64,000 nucleotides of DNA. It comes from Pseudonocardia petroleophila. Its GTDB lineage: Bacteria; Actinomycetota; Actinomycetes; Mycobacteriales; Pseudonocardiaceae. This document shows positions 19,909 through 27,159 of the stretch, piece after piece. The notes under the pieces were generated by a model. That model ran no database searches and was not told the origin of the DNA. It saw nothing but the letters and a program-made list of their open reading frames with translations. The position numbers were made by a program, and so were the translations under genes. The stretch is taken from NCBI RefSeq assembly GCF_014235185.1, contig NZ_CP060131.1, positions 2,239,501-2,303,500 of the forward strand, read 5' to 3'. Every line of letters begins with the position of its first letter. The first letter of the stretch is position 1.

Positions 19909-20050
19909 GGACCGAGTCCACACGGTCACCGCGGTCGGGGCCACCCGGGGGCCCGACCGTCACGGTGGGTGCCGGCGCCGCCACCCACACGTGGCGTTCC
20001 CTCACCCCGTCGGCGCGCAACGCCGCAGCTCAGGGCCGCGATAAGGGGTC

Positions 20051-20245
20051 ATGGAGATGATGAGCTGGGTCGCGGTCGGGGTGACGACGTGGATGGCGGG
20101 GTCCGTGCCGCTCGCCCTGCTCGTGGGCGCCGCGATCCGCGCGGGCGGTGCGTCCCCGCGGCGCACCGCCGCCCGGCGGGCACCGTCCCACGTCCGGCAC
20201 GGGCTGGGCTGCACCGGACGGCGGGTCGTTCCGGGCGTCGCCTGA
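20051..20245 (+). CDS. Small hypothetical membrane protein
   Basis: A 64-residue ORF begins at ATG 20051 with AAGGGG 5 bases upstream. It has one hydrophobic segment (WVAVGVTTWMAGSVPLALLV) followed by a basic, Arg-rich tail. The head resembles small actinobacterial proteins with a VPLALLVGRAI-type helix, which is why it is listed, but coding potential is not strong. It lies alone between menE and menB on the opposite strand. Confidence 0.45.
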   Translation: MEMMSWVAVGVTTWMAGSVPLALLVGAAIRAGGASPRRTAARRAPSHVRHGLGCTGRRVVPGVA

Positions 20246-20263
20246 CCCGACGGGGCCGGTGGC

Positions 20264-21181
<918 letters not shown>

Positions 21182-21239
21182 ATTACGGATCCCGTACGCG
21201 GCGGGCGGCGGCCCCACCGCGGCGGCAGGATCACGCGGG

Positions 21240-21821
21240 ATGAGACGCCCGCTGACGATCGTGCTGGTCGCCCTGCCCGGTCTGCTGCTCGCCGCCGTCG
21301 GGTACCTGGTCCACCCCGGCTTCCTCGACGCCTCGACCGCGCGGGCCTGGTGGACGGTGCACGTGTACCTGGTGCCGGTGTTCCCGCTGATCCCGCTCGC
21401 GCTGTGGGTGCTGCTGCGCGGCGTCACGGGGCCGGTGGCGGCGCTGGCGCGGGTGGCGGCGTACGGCTTCGCCGTCTTCTACACCGCGCTCGACGTCCTC
21501 TCCGGCATCGGCGCCGGGCTCGTCGTCGAGGCCGGCGTCCCCGAGCTCGCCGGGCGGCTGTTCGGCGTCGGCGACGCACTGGGCCACGCCGGGGTGTGGA
21601 TGCTGCTCGGCGCCGCGCTGCTGACCGGCCTCGCGCTGCTCCGGCGCGACGGCCCGCGGGTGCTCCCCGGCGCTCTCGTGCTGGCGGGGGCCTGCTTCCC
21701 GTTCATGACGGGGCACATCTTCCACCCGGTGGGCGTCGCCGCGATGCTGCTCGTCGCGCTCGGCTGCGCGCTGATGGCGGCGGCCCGGCGGGAGCCCGCC
21801 TCGACGCCCGGCCCGTCGTGA
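21240..21821 (+). CDS. Multi-pass membrane protein, paralogue A of a tandem pair
   Basis: The 193-residue protein has about six hydrophobic helices. It contains WWTVHVYLVPVFPLIPLALW, AAYGFAVFYTALDVLSGIGA and FMTGHIFHPVGV. The next gene is clearly related: both share WWTxHV, AxYGxAxFYTALDVLxGIGAG and a GHI(F/Y) motif near the end. ATG 21240 follows CAGGAT 8 bases upstream, a weak leaderless -10 box. No known family or catalytic motif was recognised; the conserved Trp, His and Tyr residues within helices hint at ligand or haem binding, but this is speculative. Confidence 0.82.
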   Translation: MRRPLTIVLVALPGLLLAAVGYLVHPGFLDASTARAWWTVHVYLVPVFPLIPLALWVLLRGVTGPVAALARVAAYGFAVFYTALDVLSGIGAGLVVEAGVPELAGRLFGVGDALGHAGVWMLLGAALLTGLALLRRDGPRVLPGALVLAGACFPFMTGHIFHPVGVAAMLLVALGCALMAAARREPASTPGPS

Positions 21822-21879
21822 TCGGGCGCGGCGGGCTCGTGGGGGCGCGGGCCACGTGCCGGTCTGCGACGCTGGGCGG

Positions 21880-22488
21880 GTGACGACGGTGGAGCGGACG
21901 GAGCAGACCTCCCGGGCCGGATGGTGGACGGTCGCGGCCGCGGCGGCTCCCGGGCTCGTGCTCGCCGTCGCGGGGCTGTTCCACCCCGGGGCGCTGGCCC
22001 CGTCGACGGCCACGCAGTGGTGGACCCTGCACGTCGTCCTGCTGCCGCTGTTCCCGCTGCTCGCGGTGGCCCTGTGGGTGCTGCTGCGCGGGGAGCGCGG
22101 CGTGGTGGCGTGGCTCGCGCGGATCGCCGCCTACGGCTACGCCGCCTTCTACACCGCGCTCGACGTGCTGGCCGGCATCGGGGCCGGGTACCTCGTCGAG
22201 AAGGCCCAGGGCGGCAGCCAGGAGGCCAACGACCTGCGCGCGCTCGGCAACGACCTCGGGATGATCGGGTCCTGGTCGTTCCTCGTGGCCGCGCTGCTGA
22301 CCGGTCTGCTGCTGGTGCGTCGCGACGGGCGGGCGGCCCTGCCCGGCGCGGTGATCCTCGTCGGCGGGGCGGCGAGCTTCCTGCACGGCCACATCTACTG
22401 GCCCTCCGGCGGCCTCGCGGTGCTCGCCGTCGGCGTCGGGTGCGGGGCGCTGGCGTACACCGCGCGGCCGCGCCGGACGCCCCGGTAA
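21880..22488 (+). CDS. Multi-pass membrane protein, paralogue B of a tandem pair
   Basis: The 202-residue protein has about six helices and the same shared motifs as its upstream neighbour (WWTLHVVLLPLFPLL, AAYGYAAFYTALDVLAGIGA, FLHGHIYWPSGG). It differs by a polar insert (EKAQGGSQEANDLRALGNDL) between helices 3 and 4. GTG 21880 is used because it follows GACGCT by 6 bases and precedes the first helix by a normal distance. A 58-base gap separates the pair, which probably arose by duplication. Function unknown. Confidence 0.82.
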   Translation: MTTVERTEQTSRAGWWTVAAAAAPGLVLAVAGLFHPGALAPSTATQWWTLHVVLLPLFPLLAVALWVLLRGERGVVAWLARIAAYGYAAFYTALDVLAGIGAGYLVEKAQGGSQEANDLRALGNDLGMIGSWSFLVAALLTGLLLVRRDGRAALPGAVILVGGAASFLHGHIYWPSGGLAVLAVGVGCGALAYTARPRRTPR

Positions 22489-22547
22489 CGGGACTCGCGG
22501 GATCGCGGCGCGGCCGCGGGGCCGCCGGCACTGGCAGGATCGGGTCC

Positions 22548-23672
22548 GTGCAGACCCTGCCCAAGGGCGCCAACGCGCCGCTCCCGCCCGGTCCCGTCTC
22601 GGTGCGCGTCACGGCCGCCGCGCCCGTCGACATCTCGGCCCTGCTGGTCGCGGCCACCGGGAAGGTGCGCGGCGACGCCGACTTCGTGTTCTACAACCAG
22701 CCCCAGGCGGCCGGCGTCCGCTACAACCCCGACGGCGTCGACGTCGACCCGTCGGCGGTGGAGGACGCGATCGAGACCGTCGTCGTCACCGCGAGCCTCG
22801 ACGGCCGCGGGCCCGCCACGTTCGGCGCGCTCGGCGGGCTGCGGATGGACGTCGCGGTCGGCGGGTCGCCGCTGGTGACGTTCACGCCCGAGGGCCTCGG
22901 TGCGGAGACGGCGCTGCTGTGCGTCGAGATCTACCGGCGCGGCGCGCAGTGGAAGGTGCGCGCGGTCGGGCAGGGCTACGCGAACGGGCTCGGCGGGATC
23001 GCCACCGACTACGGCATCTCCGTCGACGACGAGCCGGCGCAGGTGGCGGCCGCGCCTGCGGCGCCCGCCCCGCCCGCCGCCCCGTCCGTCGTCAACCTCG
23101 ACAAGGGGAAGGTGTCGCTGGCCAAGCGGCAGACCGTCTCGCTGACGAAGACCGGCGCACCGGCCCTGCGGCGCGTCGCGATGGGCCTGGGCTGGGACCC
23201 GGCGCGGGGCGGGCGCAGCATCGACCTCGACGCGTCCGCCGTCGTGATCGGCAGCCGCGGCAAGAAGACCGACTCGGTGTGGTTCATGTCCAAGAGCGCC
23301 TTCAAGGGCGCGCTGGAGCACTCCGGCGACAACCTCACCGGCGACGGGGACGGCGACGACGAGACCATCCAGGTCGACCTCGCGAAGCTCCCCGACGACG
23401 CGCAGGCGATCGTGTTCGTCGTCAACTCCTTCCAGGGGCAGAAGTTCACCGAGGTCAGCCGGGCCTACTGCCGCCTCGTCGACCTCGACACCCGCGCCGA
23501 GCTCGTCCGATTCGAGCTGACCGACTCCAAGCCGCACACCGGCGTGATCATGTGCGTGCTGCGCCGCGCGGGCGCCGCCTGGACGATGACCGCGATCGGC
23601 GAGTTCCACGACGGCAAGACGGTCCGCGCGATGTACGGCCCGGCCGAGGCGCTGCTGAGGGACCTGGGCTAG
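22548..23672 (+). CDS. Double TerD-domain stress protein
   Basis: TerD-family proteins bind calcium and are linked to tellurite and general stress resistance. This 374-residue protein has two halves. The first (about 1-165) contains ADFVFYNQPQAAGVRYN and a degenerate core. A Pro/Ala linker (about 168-185) leads to a second half with MGLGWDP, IDLDASAV, HSGDNLTGDGDGDDETIQVD and VNSFQGQKFTEV. The acidic GDNLTGDGDGDDE stretch is the calcium-binding signature. GTG 22548 follows CAGGAT by 7 bases. The GntR gene begins 2 bases after the stop, so the two are probably co-transcribed. Confidence 0.92.
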   Translation: MQTLPKGANAPLPPGPVSVRVTAAAPVDISALLVAATGKVRGDADFVFYNQPQAAGVRYNPDGVDVDPSAVEDAIETVVVTASLDGRGPATFGALGGLRMDVAVGGSPLVTFTPEGLGAETALLCVEIYRRGAQWKVRAVGQGYANGLGGIATDYGISVDDEPAQVAAAPAAPAPPAAPSVVNLDKGKVSLAKRQTVSLTKTGAPALRRVAMGLGWDPARGGRSIDLDASAVVIGSRGKKTDSVWFMSKSAFKGALEHSGDNLTGDGDGDDETIQVDLAKLPDDAQAIVFVVNSFQGQKFTEVSRAYCRLVDLDTRAELVRFELTDSKPHTGVIMCVLRRAGAAWTMTAIGEFHDGKTVRAMYGPAEALLRDLG

Positions 23673-23674
23673 CG

Positions 23675-24388
23675 GTGGACCAGGTCGGCGCGGACCCGAT
23701 GGGCGCCCGGGTGCTGGGGGCGCTGCGCACGGCCGTCATCTCCGGGGAGCTGGCGCCGGGCTCGCTGCACTCGGTGCAGCAGCTCGCGACCCAGCTGGGG
23801 GTGTCGCGCACGCCCGTCCGGGAGGCGCTGATCCAGCTGGCGCAGCAGGGGATCGTCCGGTTCGAGCGCAACCGCGGCGTGCGGGTTCTGCAGACCTCGC
23901 TGCACGACCTCGAGGAGGTCTTCGCGCTGCGGCTGCTGCTGGAGGTCCCGGCCACCCGCCGCGCCTGCGCGTTGCTGGACGCCGCCGGGCGCCGGGACCT
24001 GCGGAGGGTCTTCCGGGCGATGGAGCGCGCGGCCGACGCCGACGACGAGTTCGCTCTCTGGGAGCACGACCGGCGCTTCCACCGGGCGGTGCTGGAGGCG
24101 TCGGGCAACCGGCGGCTCGCGCAGTACGTCGACGGGCTGCGCGACACGGTCCTGCGGCGCGGGGTGTCGACGGCGCGGTCGTCGCGCTCGCTGCACGACA
24201 TCGTCGCCGAGCACGTGGTGATCCTGGAGCGGATCGAGGCGGGCGACCCCGACGGGGCGGCGGCGGCCATGCACGCGCACGTCCGGCACACCGCGGAGCT
24301 GCTCATCGCGCAGGAGAGCGGGGAGCCTGCGGGCACCGTCGAGATCGACCTGGGCTGGACGACCCATGATCGGATGCGCACGGATTGA
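23675..24388 (+). CDS. GntR-family regulator, FadR subfamily (FCD domain)
   Basis: The 237-residue protein has an N-terminal winged helix (about 5-75; LGVSRTPVREALIQLAQQGIV) and an all-helical FCD effector domain (about 85-220). Metal-ligand-type residues are seen in EHDRRFHRAVLEASGN and EHVVILERI. FCD domains usually bind small carboxylic acids. A perfect 9-1-9 palindrome begins 4 bases after its stop, in front of the lactonase gene, and is the obvious operator. It is inferred to control the hydroxy-acid catabolic genes downstream and perhaps itself. Confidence 0.92.
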   Translation: MDQVGADPMGARVLGALRTAVISGELAPGSLHSVQQLATQLGVSRTPVREALIQLAQQGIVRFERNRGVRVLQTSLHDLEEVFALRLLLEVPATRRACALLDAAGRRDLRRVFRAMERAADADDEFALWEHDRRFHRAVLEASGNRRLAQYVDGLRDTVLRRGVSTARSSRSLHDIVAEHVVILERIEAGDPDGAAAAMHAHVRHTAELLIAQESGEPAGTVEIDLGWTTHDRMRTD

Positions 24389-24391
24389 CGA

Positions 24392-24410
24392 GTGGCATGT
24401 CACATGCCAC
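24392..24410. promoter_or_regulatory. Perfect palindromic operator, probably for the adjacent GntR regulator
   Basis: GTGGCATGT (24392-24400) and ACATGCCAC (24402-24410) are exact reverse complements around one C. The site lies between the GntR gene and the lactonase gene, 52 bases before the lactonase ATG, where a repressor would block the promoter. Confidence 0.65.
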
Positions 24411-24461
24411 GGTGCGGTCAGGCGCGTCCGAGCGCGTCCCTCGACGGCGAGAGGATCCCCC

Positions 24462-25274
24462 ATGGCCACTGCGAACAAGGTCACCGTCATCCCCTGCGGG
24501 GCGATGACGGCCGACCTCACCTGGCTCCTGATCAAGCCAGGAAAGTCGATCACCGACCGCCACCACAAGGACGCGCCGCCGCCGTGGGTCGACGTCCCCA
24601 CGCACTGCGTCCTGGTGGAGACCGACGAGGGCAAGGTCCTCTGGGACACCAGCTGTCCGAGCGACTGGGAGGAGCGCTGGGCGCCCACCGGCCTGCAGGA
24701 CTTCTTCCCCTACGACAAGGCCTCCGACGACGAGTACCTCGACGCGCGGCTCAACCAGCTCGGCGTCGGCCTCGACGAGATCGACTACGTGATCCTGTCG
24801 CACCTGCACTTCGACCACGCCGGCAACGCGCAGATGTTCAAGAACACCAACGCGAAGCTGGTCTGCCACGAGCGCGAGAAGGACTTCGCGTTCAACTTCG
24901 AGGGCCCCTTCAACGGCGCGCACCTCAAGGCCGACTACGAGGGCCTGGACTTCCAGACCGTCTCCGGCGACACCGACTTCCTCCCCGGCATCAAGCTCAT
25001 CGAGACGCCCGGCCACACCGTCGGCACGATGTCGATGCAGGTCGACCTGCCCGACACCGGCACGATGATCTTCACCTCCGACGCCGTCTACATGGGCGAG
25101 AGCTTCGGCCCGCCCGCCACGCCGGCCGCGATCGTCAACAACCTCGAGGACTTCTACAAGTCCGTCGAGAAGCTGCGCGGGATCCAGGAGAAGACCGGCG
25201 CGCAGATGGTCTTCGGCCACGACGCCGAGCAGATCCACCAGCTGCGCGTGGCGCCGGACGGGTCGTACACGTGA
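24462..25274 (+). CDS. Metallo-beta-lactamase-fold lactonase (AttM/BlcC-like)
   Basis: The 270-residue protein has the di-metal motif SHLHFDHAGN (near 107-116), ETPGHTVGTMS, TSDAVYMG and FGHDAEQ, in the order found in N-acyl-homoserine-lactone and gamma-butyrolactone hydrolases. Its N-terminal TDLTWLLIKPGK and THCVLVETDEGKVLWDTSCP also fit that group. Placed beside a 4-hydroxybutyrate-type transhydrogenase, the likely substrate is gamma-butyrolactone, as for BlcC of Agrobacterium; AHL hydrolysis (quorum quenching) is the alternative. ATG 24462 has GAGAGGAT upstream. Whether it needs zinc or other metals cannot be told. Confidence 0.88.
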   Translation: MATANKVTVIPCGAMTADLTWLLIKPGKSITDRHHKDAPPPWVDVPTHCVLVETDEGKVLWDTSCPSDWEERWAPTGLQDFFPYDKASDDEYLDARLNQLGVGLDEIDYVILSHLHFDHAGNAQMFKNTNAKLVCHEREKDFAFNFEGPFNGAHLKADYEGLDFQTVSGDTDFLPGIKLIETPGHTVGTMSMQVDLPDTGTMIFTSDAVYMGESFGPPATPAAIVNNLEDFYKSVEKLRGIQEKTGAQMVFGHDAEQIHQLRVAPDGSYT

Positions 25275-25308
25275 CCGCCGACGTACTTCCTCCCGCGGAG
25301 GCGACATC

Positions 25309-26592
25309 ATGACCGGGATCGAGCTGAAGGAGGAGACGATCTTCACGTGGGGTGCGCCCCCGCTGAAGTTCGGGGCGGGCGCCTCGGACGAGATCGGCTT
25401 CGAGATGTCCGGCTACGGCGTCAAGCGGGTCCTGATCGTCACCGATCCGGGCGTCAGCGCGCTGGGCATCCCGCAGCGCATCGCCGACACGCTCTCCCGC
25501 TACGACATCTCCTCGGAGATCTTCGACGGCGTGCACGTCGAGCCCACCGACGACTCGATGAACAAGGCCGTCGAGTACGCCAGGGTGCAGGGCGAGTGGG
25601 ACGGCTTCGTGGCCGTCGGGGGCGGGTCGGCGATCGACACGGCCAAGGCGATCAACCTGCTGACGTCGCACCCCGGCGAGCTGATGGACTACATCAACAA
25701 GCCGATCGGTGCGGCCAAGACCCCGCCCGGGCAGCTCAAGCCGCTGATCGCGGTGCCGACGACGGCGGGCACCGGCTCGGAGTCCACCGCGATGTGCGTG
25801 CTGGACATCCTGTCGATGAAGGTCAAGACCGGGATCAGCCACTGGCGGCTGCGCCCGACCCTGGCCGTGATCGACCCGCTGCTGACGATGACGCTCTCGC
25901 CGGAGGTCTCCGCGGCGTCGGGCATGGACATCGTGTGCCACGCGGTGGAGAGCTACACCGCGCGCTACTACACGACGTTCGACCGCAAGAAGCCCGAGGA
26001 GCGCGTCACCTACTGCGGCTCCAACCCCGTGTCGGACCTGTGGTGCGAGAAGGCGATGGCGCTCATCGCGCAGTCGTTCCGCGGGTCGGTCCGGGAGGGC
26101 TCGCTGGAGGACCGCTCGAACATGATGATGGCCGCGACGTTCGCGGGCATGGGGTTCGGCAACTCCGGCGTGCACATCCCGCACGCCAACGCCTACCCGA
26201 TCGCGGGCATGGTCAAGGACTACCGCCCGGCGGGCTACCCGCAGGACGAGCCGATGGTGCCGCACGGCCAGTCGGTGTCGCTGACCGCGCCCGAGGCGTT
26301 CCGCTTCTCCTTCGAGTCCGCCCCGGAGCGGCACCTGAGGGCCGCGGAGCTGATGGACCCGCGCGCCGACAAGCACTCCACGCCGTCGGAGCAGCTGCCG
26401 TCGGTGCTCGTCTCGCTGATGCGCGACATCGACATCCCCAACGGGATCGGCGGCGTCGGCTACACCGAGTCGGACGTCCCGGACCTCGTCCCCGGCACGA
26501 TGAAGCAGGCCCGCCTGCTCGCGACGTGCCCGAAGACGCCGACCGAGGACGACATCGCCGGGATCCTGACCCGGTCCATCGAGAACTGGTAG
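25309..26592 (+). CDS. Hydroxyacid-oxoacid transhydrogenase (iron-dependent alcohol dehydrogenase family)
   Basis: The 427-residue protein is a group III iron-type alcohol dehydrogenase. It has GGGSAIDTAKAINLL, PTTAGTGSEST, a metal-binding HAVESY segment, YCGSNPVSDLWCEKAM, FAGMGFGNSGVHIPHANAYP and MVPHGQSVSLTAPEAF. The segments around GSNPVSDLW and GFGNSGVHIPHA closely follow the ADHFE1/HOT family, which oxidises 4-hydroxybutyrate to succinate semialdehyde while reducing 2-oxoglutarate to D-2-hydroxyglutarate. An NAD-linked alcohol dehydrogenase is the alternative. It follows the lactonase by 34 bases, with GGAGG upstream. Confidence 0.88.
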   Translation: MTGIELKEETIFTWGAPPLKFGAGASDEIGFEMSGYGVKRVLIVTDPGVSALGIPQRIADTLSRYDISSEIFDGVHVEPTDDSMNKAVEYARVQGEWDGFVAVGGGSAIDTAKAINLLTSHPGELMDYINKPIGAAKTPPGQLKPLIAVPTTAGTGSESTAMCVLDILSMKVKTGISHWRLRPTLAVIDPLLTMTLSPEVSAASGMDIVCHAVESYTARYYTTFDRKKPEERVTYCGSNPVSDLWCEKAMALIAQSFRGSVREGSLEDRSNMMMAATFAGMGFGNSGVHIPHANAYPIAGMVKDYRPAGYPQDEPMVPHGQSVSLTAPEAFRFSFESAPERHLRAAELMDPRADKHSTPSEQLPSVLVSLMRDIDIPNGIGGVGYTESDVPDLVPGTMKQARLLATCPKTPTEDDIAGILTRSIENW

Positions 26593-26597
26593 CCCCC

Positions 26598-26637
26598 GTG
26601 CGCGGAAAAGGGGGCCCCGGCCCCCTTTTCCGCGCAC
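26598..26637. terminator. Perfect 19-bp-arm hairpin between the transhydrogenase and FmdB genes
   Basis: Bases 26598-26616 and 26619-26637 are exact reverse complements around CC. The arms include AAAAGGGGG and CCCCCTTTT. It begins 6 bases after a stop codon and ends 17 bases before the next start. It could attenuate or end the lactonase operon, or be a dispersed intergenic element. Confidence 0.65.
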
Positions 26638-26654
26638 AGGCACCGGAGGTGCAC

Positions 26655-27155
26655 ATGCCGATCTACGTCTTCAAGTGCGAGTGCGGGTACCGCTTCGAGC
26701 ACCTCGCCTCCTTCGACGCCGCCGCGCCCGGCTGCCCCTCCTGCGGCGGCGAGACCCGCAAGATCCCCGCCGGGTTCAGCCTGGGCGGTCAGGCGAGCGC
26801 CGGGCTGTCCAAGGAGCAGATGCCGCAGACCTGGCGCGGCACCTACAACGGCGACCGCGAGTACGTCACGAGCCTGCGCCGCCAGTGGGACAAGCGCCAG
26901 CAGGTGGAGGCGAAGCACCCCGAGATCGCCGGCGACCAGCGCCCGATCATCGCCCACGAGGGCCGCTACCACGCCGCGCCCCTGCGGGCGGGCGACGTCC
27001 CGCTCGGCGGAGCCGCTGGTCAGGGACCCGCGGCGGGCACAGGGCACGGACACGGCCACGGGGGCCACGGCCACGGTCACGGTCACGCCGGGACGCCTGC
27101 GACGAAGCCCACCACGGGGTCGACGGGTGCTTCCCCGGCGGGCGGCTCAGACTGA
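26655..27155 (+). CDS. FmdB-type zinc-ribbon protein with His-rich tail
   Basis: The 166-residue protein starts with MPIYVFKCECGYRFEHLASF and CPSCGGE, an FmdB/CxxC zinc ribbon with cysteines near positions 8, 10, 27 and 30 (the first pair is CxC). After about 115 residues it turns into a Gly/His tail with HGHGHGGHGHGHGHA, likely to bind nickel, zinc or copper. FmdB ribbons are usually paired with amidase genes, but none is here. GGAGG at 26645-26649 sets the start. It sits between two oxidoreductases and could help metal supply to the iron-type dehydrogenase, though this is a guess. Confidence 0.85.
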   Translation: MPIYVFKCECGYRFEHLASFDAAAPGCPSCGGETRKIPAGFSLGGQASAGLSKEQMPQTWRGTYNGDREYVTSLRRQWDKRQQVEAKHPEIAGDQRPIIAHEGRYHAAPLRAGDVPLGGAAGQGPAAGTGHGHGHGGHGHGHGHAGTPATKPTTGSTGASPAGGSD

Positions 27156-27159
27156 CCCC

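Noticed and set aside
24462..25274. Dedicated quorum-quenching AHL lactonase
   Set aside because: The family fits, but the operon context with a hydroxy-acid transhydrogenase points to lactone catabolism; kept only as an alternative.
26947..27155. Selenoprotein or frameshift at the end of the FmdB gene because of the odd His/Gly tail
   Set aside because: The frame is continuous to a normal TGA, the next gene starts 5 bases later, and His/Gly tails are known in metal-binding proteins.
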